Source of the DNA: Chalara sp. BL73
Taxonomy: Eukaryota > Ascomycota > Leotiomycetes > Helotiales
Length of the DNA: 64,000 bases
Assembly (NCBI GenBank): GCA_918026815.1
Contig: CAKJVC010000012.1
Location: forward strand, 1,612,001 to 1,676,000
Direction: 5' to 3'
Each line of letters begins with the position of its first letter. Position 1 is the stretch's first letter. This document shows, in pieces, positions 10,472 through 21,556 of the stretch. A program made the position numbers and the translations under genes. The notes under the pieces were generated by a model. That model made no database searches. It worked only from the letters and a program-made list of their open reading frames with translations, and was not told the DNA's origin.

Positions 10472-12165
10472 TTAGTCGGAGAGATGGTGACTTTCCAACC
10501 CCTCTGAAAGTCCAGATTCCCCTGGCTCAGATTGCTGCGAGACCTCAAAATCTATATCGGGCGTTAAATCATCGATAACTGAACTGATTCTTTTCAAGTG
10601 AGTCGGCATCCATATATCGTAGACGTTTTTGATGAACTTGTATGCCGTCCACTTCTCCCTCCCATCCAGTGCTGTGAAGTCGAACGCACGGATCGGATGA
10701 CGGTAGTAGGTAGTCTCGTTTCCTTTGATTATAGGGTAGTGGCCGTAGATCCTCACCGTTCGGTGATCGTGCGAGATTGAGAAGGCGAGGATTTCCCGAT
10801 GGAGTTCCTTTTCGCGCTTCACCAGCCTGAAGAGTTCGACAATACTCCTCACCGCCACCGTCATGCTGTGAGCATTCTGTCGGTCTGCAACATCAAGTGC
10901 CCCGGCGCCGCACTTTACTTCGCAGGTTAAGAACGGGAAGTACATGTAGTACGTGGTCATGAAAAGAGACGTATCTGTAAGCTCGCCAACGAAAGGTTCA
11001 AGCCTTTTGAGCTGATCTTCCGTGAACGCCTCTCGCCTGAATCCTACAGAGTAGTCGGGTTGCGGACGGGGCTTAGTCACTGGGATGGAATTATTCCAGC
11101 CTTCGTTGACACTTTCGATCAGGATTTCAAGATGTTTGGCTCCGAATGTCGCTAAAGTTTCCGCAGAAGGAACAATCAATCGAGTAATATCTCGAACAAT
11201 TCTGGCCTCGTTTCGGTCTTGTATTTTTTCGCAAGTTTTATCGAACAGGTCATCACGAAATAATGAGTCTTGAGGCACTGTCTGCTCTTTCTCAGATATG
11301 GTTCGGCAAAGGCTTTTACTTGTATCTGTGATGCCCATTTCGGATTTGCCCATGAAGCTACCTTTGGTCGCGAGGATAGTTTCATACCGCGGGTCTTTAT
11401 AGGGAGCGCTTTTGACCGCCCTTGGCTTTTCATCGCTTGTGGAGCTAGGTGTGACAGAGTTGGTTTCCGATTGTGTACCGCGAAAGGAGGATGATGACTT
11501 CTTCCTTGCAAGTGAATGATTCACGCCCATCTCTGGTATCCAATATTTCTCGTACCAGCTGTCCTTTTCGAGATCTTTGCTGAAATCTTTCCTTGTCTGA
11601 TCGTCTTGTTTGAAATAACTCTCAGGCCAGCGTCCCTTTTCTCTCCAATAATCAATTGGATTGGTTGTGTTATCATTGATGCCGCCCATCGCTTCCTGGT
11701 CACATATGTCCTTAACAGCAGCGCTCGCAAAAGACGTCCGCCGTCGCTTTCGAAGGGACTCGCCTGGCGCGGGGTTGGGTGGACTTTTGGGTACTCGCGA
11801 TCGTTTTTGTTTTTGATCCTCAACTTGTGGAAACCTGACTCGAGTTAGCTTTGTAGCATGGCAGGAGCAGAATGGCATGCCTCTTTACTGGGAATAATGT
11901 GGGTTAGGGAAGGAAGTGGGTGCTTTGGTTCGGTATTCCTGTCTTTGGATACAGTTCGTTCTTGGCGGAGTTGTATCTCTTCTTGACGTGCGCTCTTACG
12001 AGAAGATATCTGCGGTCGTTCCTTATTAATACCTTGTGGCCGCTTCCCTATCAATGATCAGCCAAAGTACACAGTAACGGGAACGAATGGCTTACCTTGG
12101 TCTTTTGGTCGTGAAGGTTGCCGCCTAACTTTTCGGATGTCTGGTTTTGCTTGACGAGGGGTCAT
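10472..12165 (-). CDS. DUF7924-like protein, possible PD-(D/E)XK-type fold
   Basis: The long exon ends at 10472 and is open to 11878. The C-terminal domain contains the block RREAFTEDQLKRLEPFVGEL, then PFLTCEVKCG, DVADRQNAHS and VELFRLVKREKELHREIL, which I recognise as the fungal DUF7924 type. The E-x-K within CEVKCG resembles the core of PD-(D/E)XK nucleases; that is my inference. The N-terminal part is basic and Ser-rich (RKRRR, RKKSSSS), suggesting nuclear location. The 5' end is uncertain: ATG at 12165, a 48-nt intron at 12048-12095 (GTAAGC..TAG) and at least one further intron ending near 11824 fit best. A truncated copy lies at 900-1424. Confidence 0.65.
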
Positions 12166-12661
12166 ACCGACTCGAAGGAGGAGGGGTGAAAGATGAATTT
12201 ATGTTGCCGTTTGGTTTGGAACGGTTAGAGGTGAACGGAAAGGATGCAGTGCAGGACCGTGGGTGATGGGGGTGAATGCGCTAAAATATTCCAGCGCCAA
12301 CCATTACTATTTTTGTCATTTTGTGGATACAGTGTGCCTTCTCCTCCGGACCACTCACATGTGCGGCTAGCCCATCAGAAAGGGTAGAAAGTCGAGTTGA
12401 ATTGGGTCCGTGTCGGTGCTGGGAATGCCGACTTGTGGATGAAGACAAGAAAAGTTGGGGATCGCAAGAGCCTGCGGGTTTGGGACGTCATTTGGCGCTA
12501 TGCCGGATAAAGATTAGTTACCAATCCGAAAGTACTTTCGTACCTTATCTGTCAGCTGATATTGCTGCCCTGCGATTCGGGTATTCTGCCTCAATCAGAA
12601 CATTTTGGCGGGGCACTCACCAAAATCAACTGCTGGCTTGAAGAAGGAATGAAAAACTGAA

Positions 12662-12765
12662 TTGAATAGCAATTGTCACGACGCGCGCTGTGGATCTACA
12701 GATACAGAGAGCAACGGTGGCATCATACGGATCGAGATCCCTGTTCGCCTTGAGTTGTTACAACA
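12662..12765 (+). repeat. Hybrid LTR debris
   Basis: The first part (TGTCACGAC.CGCGCT.TGGATC) is shared with 21316-21372. The second (GATCGAGATCCCTGTTCGCC..GTTGTTACA) is the 3' end of the gypsy LTR. Both are fragments. Confidence 0.6.
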
Positions 12766-12766
12766 A

Positions 12767-12981
12767 AGCCATGTGGTAATTCAGTTGATTGCGGGGGGCG
12801 GGGAACCGCCACATGAGCTAAACCCCCTACTATGCAGGAAATCCTCCTCAGCCCTATAGCTGATCGACATGCTGATCGGTACCTTGCGTCGAAACGACCC
12901 CCACGTCCCGTAGCTGGGTAATGCTTATGAAGGTACAGCGGTTAATAAGTGCCACAACGCTAGCAAGGTGTATCACTCTGG
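12767..12981 (+). repeat. Duplicated non-coding segment, copy 1
   Basis: Shares long near-identical runs with 17011-17246, for example GCTGATCGGTACCTTGCGTC and AAGTGCCACAACGCTAGCAA, with small indels. No coding frame is conserved. It may be an internal piece of a non-autonomous element. Confidence 0.6.
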
Positions 12982-13032
12982 TATTTGTTGATTGATTCTT
13001 CTAAGCTACCTCCTATTGCCAGGTAGTTATAT

Positions 13033-13243
13033 TGTTTGTACCACTTCCTGTGATTCTTCTTCATATTTGATGACTTGCAATTGCTTAAGTCGGTTACCCA
13101 CGGGGCACGTAGCACCGTGATCTCAGTGCAGTGCTATCCATTATCTCTTTGTAGGTGGTTGACTTGTTCTTAATTCATTCCAAGTTCTGATCTACGTGCA
13201 AAATATGGTCCGTGCGTCGCGGGGTGTGCTATTAACTCATACC
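13033..13243 (-). repeat. Copia LTR copy (solo, degraded end)
   Basis: Member of the LTR family seen at 43002-43226, 47633-47855, 49993-50215, 51821-52045 and 53861-54083. It starts TGTTTGTACC; the other end is altered (CATACCTG instead of CATACCAACA). Confidence 0.75.
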
Positions 13244-13299
13244 TGTTAGAATTTAAAGATCGGGTTCCAATACATATACCCCAGGGGTAAGTTTATAAT

Positions 13300-13860
13300 T
13301 CTGACTAAGCGCAACTTGTACCCCATGAAGCCTGTAAACACAGCGTGACCAGCCCTAAAACACAGCGTGACCAGCCCTAGAACACACCGCGACCGGCCTG
13401 TAATACAACGAAAGCTTGAATAACTTTGGTTTTTGCCTGTATACTTATTGTTGAAACGCATGTAAATAGAATCACGTGAAGTTGTGGGTCCTTTCAGGAC
13501 CTACAACCTCGTGATACCGTAGCTTAGAATCAATCATCAACGAGAACCACAATCATACCAGCAAGAATGTAGTCAATAGCTACAACATCTTTTGCTACGT
13601 GATAGGCATTCCGACACTGTAGGCAACCGACACTTATGCTACTGCTTTTTTTTAAATAAAATAAAAAAGTGCTGTTAGTATTAAAGTTAATTTAGGGTTT
13701 ACAAGTATTTTTACGGGTCTTTACAAATATGTCAAACACTTTACAGGCCCGTGATCGCGTGGGTACAGGCTGGTCGCAGTGTGTTCTAGGGCTGGTCACG
13801 CTGTGTTTAGGGCTTCATGGGGTACATATGCTGGAACCCAGGGGACCGGAGGTTAGGGAA
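13300..13860. repeat. Element with inverted arms around an LTR
   Basis: The left arm (about 13308-13400) carries GTACCCCATGAAGCC and GCGTGACCAGCCCTA; the right arm (about 13745-13830) carries their reverse complements. Related sequence recurs at 19820-19905. The arms enclose the LTR at 13461-13616 and an AT-rich tract near 13650. This fits a foldback or MITE-like element, or two inverted insertions of one repeat. Confidence 0.55.
13461..13616 (-). repeat. TGTCGGAAT-family solo LTR
   Basis: On the minus strand it starts TGTCGGAATGCC and ends TATTTACA, with an internal palindrome GTAGGTCCTGAAAGGACC. Same family as 31013-31183. No flanking 5-bp duplication is seen. Confidence 0.65.
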
Positions 13861-14402
13861 TCATGGTACAGCGTATAGCCTGGCGCAAGAAGCGTGCATA
13901 ATTAACTTAACTTAACTTAGTCCAGTAGGGCGGGTTTGTTGCACGTCGCTAGAGTGGTCGCCCTCGCGTCGCCCGCCCTCCACTAGACACGTGGCAGCCA
14001 TTGGTTGGCTCGTCCAACTCTTAGCTTGAATACACATTCCCTACAAGTGTTTATCAAAATGGTAATTCCAGACTTTGATTCTCTTCAAATTCGTATCACC
14101 AACGGTTCTGGTATTCAAGGATACTTATTTCTCTGCAAAGCTTGACAAACAGAAAAACTGTAAGTTCAAAGTAAAATAGCTAAAACGAATTGGCCAAGTG
14201 TATGAAGTATACCCTCAGCTTGGCTGTGCTGTATCTAATAGTTTGAGTTCCTCAGTCTACATTCATCTTCATCAACACATCGCCACCTCTATTTTTCACT
14301 TCGCTACAACTGTTAGTGCCAACGAGTATCTCGTCGGCGGCCCATTAAAGTAATACCAAGTGGGGGAAAATCCCACGTAGCGAGCAATCCTACGGCTGAA
14401 CC
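13861..14402. other. Upstream region of the HET gene
   Basis: No coding frame supported. Likely promoter and 5' UTR of the HET gene; the start at 14403 is preceded by GGCTGAACC. Confidence 0.4.
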
Positions 14403-16529
14403 ATGTCAGCACTCGGAGCTTCCGCAGAAACCAAATGCAGAAGGTCCTCCCGTAAGGCGGTGGTGGAGTCAAGGAATATTACCCGGGTGGTAAAACCTAA
14501 GAAGAAAAGATCAACGAGGAAAACAGTTGGAAACCTTGATGAAAGTCTACTCTGCGAGCTCTGTCAGGTGTCAAAAAAGATGGGAAAATTCAGCATCATT
14601 TCGAGCGGCACTTGCTTGTATTCCTATGGAGATCCAGAGGATATCTCAAGAAGAGCCACATGTCCCTTGTGCCACCTGATCCATTCGCTTATTCCGACAC
14701 CGACTGGCCGGATTACTGCTTATGCTCACTTCAGAATTCGACCTCTGGAGATTTCGCAGAACGGCCTTATCATAGGACGTATCCGAAAGGAAGCCGATAC
14801 AATGCCGCCGCTCATTGAAGCAGGAATGCAAACACGCGACGCTGTCGTCCCTCTCGACCCTACGCTCATACGGAGTTGGATTACTGAATGCAAAACCCAT
14901 CACGTCTCTGTTCATAGCGGCACTGCGAGCTCTAGGTATAAAACTCCCGTCGACATTACGCTTATCGACGTGTCTCAGTACCGACTTGTGCGCACATCTT
15001 CGGAATGCAGTTTTGTAGCGTTGAGCTATGTCTGGGGCGCGAAGAAGAAATTCCACACGACAAGCACAAATCGGTCGAGCCTAGATCAAATTGGGTCGCT
15101 AAAAAAGATATGGCCACAAATACCTGTCGTAATCCAGGACGCAATCGAGTTTGTGAGGCTTCTTGGGGAAACTTGCTATTTATGGGTCGACAGCCTATGC
15201 ATAGAGCAAGAAAATATAGCGCAGAAGAAAACGCAGATCTCTCAAATGGACATTATCTACAGCCAGGCTATCTTGACGCTTATTGCGCTTTCGGCAACTG
15301 ACGGGGATTCATGCCTGCCCGGTGTTCGCTCTGGAACAAGATTGCCTATCACGTCTGTATGCATGGTTAACGGAATGCGCTTCACTGCCACACCGCCTTC
15401 GTTTTCCGAGGTCGGTGAAACTTCAAAATACTACTCTCGAGGATGGACGTATCAAGAACAATTGCTTTCCCAGAGACGCCTCTACTTTACACATCAACAA
15501 GTTTATTATGTCTGCCATGGATGTACCCGTTCTGACACCATGGAGAAGGAGTATGTTGAGCCGGTTGATCAGGTCACACTGCACATTGCAAGAAGACCTG
15601 ACCCCACCAAGAGCCATAGCTGGATCACCTCATTCACGACGTACGCTTGCCTCGTTCTCGAGTACACATCGAGGGAGCTTTCTCATCAAACCGACTCCGT
15701 GAATGCATTTTCTGGTCTGCTCACGGTCTTGATGGACTGGCTTGGTGGGTCTTGCATCAGCGGGTTACCAGAAACTATACTGGATGTTGCTCTTCTTTGG
15801 ATCCCCGTCAGCCCCAACCGGCACGAACGCAACCCGTGGTTTCCAAGTTGGTCTTGGGCAGGTTGGCGTGGGCAGAGCCAATACAGATGTGGACCCATCT
15901 TTCCATGGGACCACAAGGCAGCCGGGTCTTACGAGTTTAACGGGAAAGTGTACCTCCCTTTGGATGACAGTTTCATGGTTTTCAACCCTGTTAGGAGCGA
16001 GATCGAACAATTTCACTCTTCACACCAGACGCAACCCCGTAAAATTTTTAGGGATACTTCAATGGTAGAAGAGATTCAGGACACCGAAGGGATCAGCTCA
16101 GAACTGCAGCATCCTAGGGATTGGGGCATGGATGTTCTCCATTTCTGAGCCTATTCAGTGCATGAGGATGCGTTCTCGCTTTCTGAGCCCCCTAAGGGTT
16201 CCCTTGACACGGTCTCGTTCGTCCTCAATCGCAAGCAGCAACACTGCGGACTATTCCTCCTTCCAATTTCGGATGAACCAAGAGTCCGGAATATAAGAAA
16301 TCGCGACTATATTCTTTTACCGAGAAGCCAAGTTCCTAAGAAGGGAAGCGATTGGTTTCACACGCGGCTCTTTGATGCTCAGATATTCAATGCTGGGCCT
16401 TGGTGTCTTCTCAATGTCATGCTTATCGAGTGGAGGGACGGACACGCAGAACGTATTGGAATTTATCAGATTCATGAAGATGCTTGGGCACAAGCTGGTC
16501 CGAAAAAGAAGAAGATCGTGTTAGCTTGA
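14403..16529 (+). pseudogene. HET-domain protein gene with one in-frame TGA
   Basis: The frame from ATG 14403 encodes 581 aa to TGA at 16146-16148; the same frame then runs open for another 127 codons to TGA ending at 16529. HET-domain marks: FVALSYVWGA (block 1), DAIEFVRLLGETCYLWVDSL with CIEQ (block 2), SQMDIIYSQAILTLIALSA, and YSRGWTYQEQLLSQRRLYF (block 3). An N-terminal Cys pair region (CELC, CPLCHLIH) and basic stretches precede it. The residues around the stop, LHF-stop-AYSVHEDAFSL, fit the usual LHFWA-type continuation, so Trp (TGG) has become TGA. HET proteins trigger cell death on non-self recognition. It could be a recent pseudogene, a C-terminally shortened protein, or a readthrough case. 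Confidence 0.8.
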
Positions 16530-16593
16530 TTTCCTTGGTGCATAAATCTTTAGAAGTATTAGAAAAAGTATCTCATCTGTAAAAGTCTATTAC

Positions 16594-16779
16594 TGTCACG
16601 AACGCGGTCCTATATGCCTGGAAATGCGGGTTGTAGGTGCTTCAATACGAAAATACTAAACTAAGGAGAAGAGGTGGAACTCTGGAAAAAAAACTCTCAA
16701 CTAAGCCTGGCTCTCCGGCCAGGCGCTACTAGTCCCCATTAGGGAACACACACGAGCTGGTCACGCGATAACCGTGACA
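16594..16779 (+). repeat. LTR-like element TGTCACG..CGTGACA
   Basis: A 186-bp sequence with short inverted ends. The inner part ATACGAAAATACTAAACTAAG resembles 21080-21105, where a relative also ends CCGTGACA. No coding content. Confidence 0.5.
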
Positions 16780-17010
16780 TTACCCAACCTCCTGTCGGTG
16801 TCGCGTGTTTACCCACGCTGGGTCCTGACCTTTAGTAAAAAAGCAAGCATTCTAATATCCCAGACAATTTTCGAGTTGTCTCTATAAACCCAGGAGACTA
16901 CAAGGACCGGTACCGCTAAAAGCTCATTTGTAACGAGTTCAGTACTATGCCTTTTGCTACGCGATAGGTACCCGGCAATACTCTTGAGAACACGCATTCT
17001 TGAACATAAA

Positions 17011-17246
17011 GCCATGGGTAATTCTGTTGATTGCGGGGGCGGAGGGCGGCCACATGAGCCAAAACCCCACTACTTACTATGCGGAAATCGTCCTCAGCCC
17101 TATAGCTGCCGTGCCGCGCACATTCATGCAAGACACGCTGATCGGTACCTTGCGTCGAAACGACCCGCACGTCCCATCACTGGGGTAATGCTTACGAAGG
17201 TACAGCGGCCAATAAGTGCCACAACGCTAGCAAGGTATCACTCTGG
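17011..17246 (+). repeat. Duplicated non-coding segment, copy 2
   Basis: Counterpart of 12767-12981. A small LTR scrap resembling the TGTCGGAAT family (TTTTGCTACGCGATAGGTACC) lies just before it at about 16951-16972. Confidence 0.6.
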
Positions 17247-19095
17247 TCGCCACCACTTTTTCTAATCGGGTAGTTTCTCCCAGGATCTCACGCAAAGTGG
17301 TGATGATTTTGATGGTGTTTTTTATTGCTTTATATGCATTAGTGTTCGGTTTTCGCTCTGCGATTGTGGAATTGCGAAGCTCCAACTTCAGCCACACCGC
17401 AGGCAACCCAAACCCGTCGTCCAAGCGCCCCGGCTTTGGGCCAGGGTCTCCTTATCTTTCCCCACCTGTTCCGCAGAATTCAGACGCCACTCATTTGTCT
17501 CCCGCACCATCTAGTGCGCGGGGTGCTTAATTGGTGCCCGCGTCTTTTCGTAGAAACGTCAGCAGCTGGGGCAGGCCGATGAGCCATAGCCGTGACGCTC
17601 ATGCGTGGAATGGCTCACCAATGCGATTCACGTTTGAGCCGCATGCCGCCTTGCTTCTCGCCTTTGGACCAGGGCTAGGAAGACCATCATAATATTACCC
17701 ACAGAATTGATTGGCGGTGGTACATTATACATCTCGACGTGACAAATGTGGGCGAACGTCCCAAGGCGTTTGCCGTGCATAGCAATATATCCCGTCTGAC
17801 CAAATCAACCAGGAGGCAAAGCGGAGAAATTGTTCTGCCGAGCGTTACTGGTGCGTCTCAATCGATTTTCATCTTTGGGATAGCACCGCGGCTCGGCACG
17901 TTATCGTCGTATCTTGGCATAGCTGTTTGGCTGGGTGCGAAGTAAGTGCGCATGTGCATCGACTATGGGGGGAACGGTAAGCGAGCCTGACCCCGAGGGG
18001 TGAATGAATATGCCATGCATTAACCCACGCAAAAACATCCACGCCTTTCCTGCACATCAACACCCGCGCTTTCGCCTTTCCGGTATATCACCCCTCATTG
18101 TTGACTTTCCAGCGATACTTTCCGCCCCGAACATGCCAGTCTAAGCCGGTGAACGCTTCGCAGACAGCCTTTACAAAGCATCGTCTCGTTTGCCTTGAAT
18201 CGGCCAATGGTAGCAAGCCGTGGTGCAAAATATGATGGCTCACTTCTGTTGGTGGTCAACTTGATAAAGTCAAGCCTCGCTGTCCACCGAGTATTAATAA
18301 GAGAGTTCAGACACCCGAGGTTCTCAATAAATACGCAGCATCTCAACGCCTCACGCAGTGCTTAAGACAATTCAATACAGCACTGTCGATAACTCTGTAA
18401 GTCCTTCCAATAGAACTCCAAGCATATGCTTCGACTTATCCCTACATTCGACATAGATCTCCTCTCGAACATAGCCTCTCGTGTCTCTACAATACGCGAT
18501 CCCCCTGCGTGATCTCGCACCACCGTTCTCAGCCAAGCCGCTATGAGGTTCCCTGCCAAATCAGGTCATAAAATCCTCCGGCCTGTTTGCCCAAGGCAAC
18601 GATGATAGCGGCGATGCTCCATTTTCAAAGGTCAGCCAACCCCTCCGTCCCGCCTCCCAATCCCTCTGGACTCCTCCCTCAGCAATAGCACACCTCGCTC
18701 GTCCATAACTCCCCGTCTTCATTACCGACCTGTCTCGACCAGGCGACAGCCCTACCCTCGGCAACCCGCGAGCACCCGCAACGACGCCTCATCTCGGACG
18801 TTTGATACTGACGGGCTATACATAGGGAGGACGGCGAGAGCGCGTGCCGGCACCGCGGGACAATGAATAACGATCCCGCCTGCCTCTGCCCGAAGCAGAG
18901 CCGCAACAAGCGACCCTTCCAAAGCGTGACAGCAATAGCTGTGGATGCCAAGGGAAGGCTTAAGATGTTGCATTCGCTCTCAATGCTGGTCAAGACTGCT
19001 CTGCGGTTAAACCTACCAGTTTGGCTTTCCTACGTAACCACGTTGTAAAGCTGGGGCCTGTGCTGTTTATTCAACACGGGCGCCTGTTCCCTTAG
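17247..19095. other. Intergenic, no gene seen
   Basis: About 1.8 kb in which open frames are short and overlapping with no recognisable motif. Confidence 0.45.
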
Positions 19096-19710
19096 CTAGC
19101 TCTTTAGCTTGGAAACCGTCTCGGTGATGCGAGGCGGGGGAATGACAAAGCCGTTCGGTCCGGTCTCGTAGGACGTGAGCTGTTGAAGCTGTGGAAGGAC
19201 GAGGTTGATGATGAAGCTGTCAGCGTTTTTGTTGGCAACGTCGGCACAGGTCTTGCATTTTCCATGAGAAACATGAGGCCTCTGTCCTGAAGCAGGTCCG
19301 GCATTCCTTCCCAATGTCTTTAAGTTCGATGTCGTATATGCGTTCCATTGTGATAATGGCGCGGCCTTGGTCGTCTACTCCAAAGTCCAAGAGTCTCGGT
19401 ACCGGAACGTTGGTATATTTCTTGACAAGATCCAAGGTGTATGCTTCGTTGAGACGCTGCTTGCCCCATTTCCAGGGCCGTGGTTCCCCGTCTGGTCCTG
19501 TTTGTAGTTGCTTTGGCAAAAGCTCGCGTTTGGTGAAGCTGCGCTCCCCCACTACGTATTCTTTTATCAGTAGTTTGCGAACTTTGACGATCGTCCCGTA
19601 CGGGTTCGGGGCCGAGTCCGTATTGAAAGAGTCAAAATTGAAATAGCACAGTGATGTTCTGATTTTTTGGTCCGGATATGATATTGATAAGTTGTTCCAA
19701 TATCAATGCA
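19096..19710 (-). pseudogene. APH-family (kinase-like) gene, frameshifted and 5'-incomplete
   Basis: On the minus strand from about 19700: PDQKIRTSLCYFNFDSFNTD, NPYGTIVKVRKLLIKEYV, VKKYTNVPVPRLLDFGVD (the usual PVP motif of APH-like proteins) and ITMERIYDIELKDIG. Near 19300 the frame breaks; another frame continues KCKTCADVANKNADSFI and GFVIPPPRI, a typical continuation in fungal members. No start codon lies in frame before an upstream TGA, so the first exon is missing or unspliced. The catalytic HxD and DxD part is not present. A broken gene copy. Confidence 0.65.
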
Positions 19711-20558
19711 GGGATGCCCGAATCAAAGCTTGGGGATGGCCGGCAGGGGTCTTCTCAGTCTGTTAGGATTTGAGGATCTAGGTAGCTGAGGGTATTACTA
19801 CACCTACATAGCATGTAGGTTTAGAATCTGACTAGGCGCATCCTGCACCCCACCAAGCCTGTAAACCACAGCGTAACCAGCCCTAGAACACAGTGTGACT
19901 GTAACAGCCAGAGTCGGTTCAGGATGGTGTACAGCAAGCCAGAATCGGTTAAGGACGGTTTACAGCAAGCATAAGGCTGTTTAGGTAGGCTACAGGCTGT
20001 AAGCGAACCACTAAAGCAGCCGACAGCCAGCCGAGGGCTTACAGCTACTCGGAGGCTTGCAGCCACTATAGGGGTGCCGACCTCCAGGGCTTGGTGGCTC
20101 CGTAGGTCAAGGATACAGCACTGTTGAGCATTGTTAGGGGATATAAGGAAAATCTAGAGCTCTCTAGAGAAGGGCAAGCTCGAGTTTTTCTGCTAGACTG
20201 ACAAGCATACTTTTGATATCAATACATCACTGTTTCAACTACATCGCAGTCACGTGTCCTTATCTGCTATATTGCAACCCCTCCTGCTGCCCTCTTTTTG
20301 TTACAATTGTATTGGTATGAAATGTAGGTCTTCGAGTCTGTCAGAGACTCAAGCTTGCCCTCCTCCAAGGAGTTCTGGCTTCCTTTTATGTCCTTCGCCT
20401 CTCTACCGTGTCGTATTCTTCTTTCGCAGTTACCAAGCTTGTGATTTGCTTGTGACTTGAATATCTCCGAAAGTAGTTCAACAGCTCAAGCCTGTGATTG
20501 CTGGTTGCGACCCTGAAGGTACTGTAGCTGAAGCCTATAACAATCTAGGCCATACGCC
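19711..20558. other. Repeat debris between APH pseudogene and gypsy LTR
   Basis: Contains a relative of the 13.3-13.8 kb arms (19820-19905) and, at 20250-20308, the 3' end of an LTR (..TTGCAACCCCTCCTGCTGCC..TTTGTTACA) also found at 32385-32436. No gene seen. Confidence 0.5.
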
Positions 20559-21022
20559 TGTAACAACTCAAATCAAACAGGGATCTCGATTCGTAGATCT
20601 AGGTAGAAGGACTCAAAGGTGTTGTTGAGCAGGTTAGGTCTAAGGACCATACCTAAAGTCTATTGTAGGCACCTGTAGGCATCAGTGTGTTGACATGTGG
20701 GTATCACACCTCTATAAGTAGAGGGATTCTCTCCTGTAGTTTAGGTTCTACAACCTTCAGCAATTAATACTCGTTTGCCCTATACTCTCTGAAGGCTACG
20801 TGACTCTTTCTATTTGAACAGGTGTGAGCAACTATCAATTGTTATGACTAAGAGAACAGGCTACGGACAGAAGAAAGGAAGGAAAGCAACACTTTATATA
20901 CAGGAAGCTGGCCGGAGACTAGTGTAAGCGAGCCTTGTGGTGTCTGGAGCTAAGCTCTACTGAACTCTGCGGTGTCAGGAGCTAAGCTCCAAGCGAGAAA
21001 AGGACAGGGCCGTGATGTCACA
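20559..21022 (-). repeat. Gypsy LTR split by a nested insertion
   Basis: Starts TGTAACAACTCAAA and ends CGTGATGTCACA, matching the LTR at 57632-57919 on both sides of the foreign piece at 20623-20820. Copy orientation is the same as the element at the right end of the window. It is somewhat diverged. Confidence 0.75.
20623..20820 (+). repeat. Nested solo LTR with TSD GGTGT
   Basis: 198 bp starting TGTTGAGCAGG and ending TATTTGAACA, flanked by GGTGT at 20618-20622 and 20821-20825. Inside is CTCTATAAGTAGAGGG, a TATA-like LTR promoter. No other copy of this family is seen in the window. Confidence 0.85.
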
Positions 21023-21045
21023 ATCCCAGTACAGGCGCCAGTGAT

Positions 21046-21372
21046 AGCTGTTTGTAAGGTATCTTAATACGAAGATTCTAAACTAAAGAGAAAAGGTGTA
21101 GCTACTGCTGGAACTGCCCTCATGTAACCATGGCCAGTTCCAGGGTCCTAGCTAGGCGAACCAATGAGCGTTCGCGGCTGTGGCGCGGCATGGCCAAGCG
21201 CACGTGATCTCTAGGACCGTGACAGTTATAACAAATTGATAGTTGTTCACACCTTTGAGTCCCTCTACCTGAGATCTACGGATCGAGATCCCTGTTCGCC
21301 TCGAGTTATTACAGGCCTGTCACGACACGCGCTATGGATCTACAGATACAGAGGGTAATGGCGGTATCATCC
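21046..21372. repeat. LTR fragments (three families)
   Basis: About 21046-21224 relates to 16594-16779. 21225-21314 is the gypsy LTR 3' part (..GATAGTTGTTCACACC..GTTATTACA). 21316-21372 relates to 12677-12725. Confidence 0.6.
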
Positions 21373-21556
21373 GAGAATCTATAGCTAAGGAAGGAAGAGG
21401 AGCTTGGGGAGAGCAGGCTATATATACACAAGGCGCTCGGAGAGCTCGGCTAATATAGGTCACGTGTGCTTCAGAGCACGGGACGCGACAAGGCGCCTGC
21501 GTATTTGCCTTGGATGCGAAGTGATGTTGCGAGGTTCATTATTCCTATAAGCATGT

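Noticed and set aside
16930..18993. Cluster of 60-104-aa frames on both strands
   Set aside because: Overlapping, no motifs, partly made of the duplicated segment; treated as non-coding.
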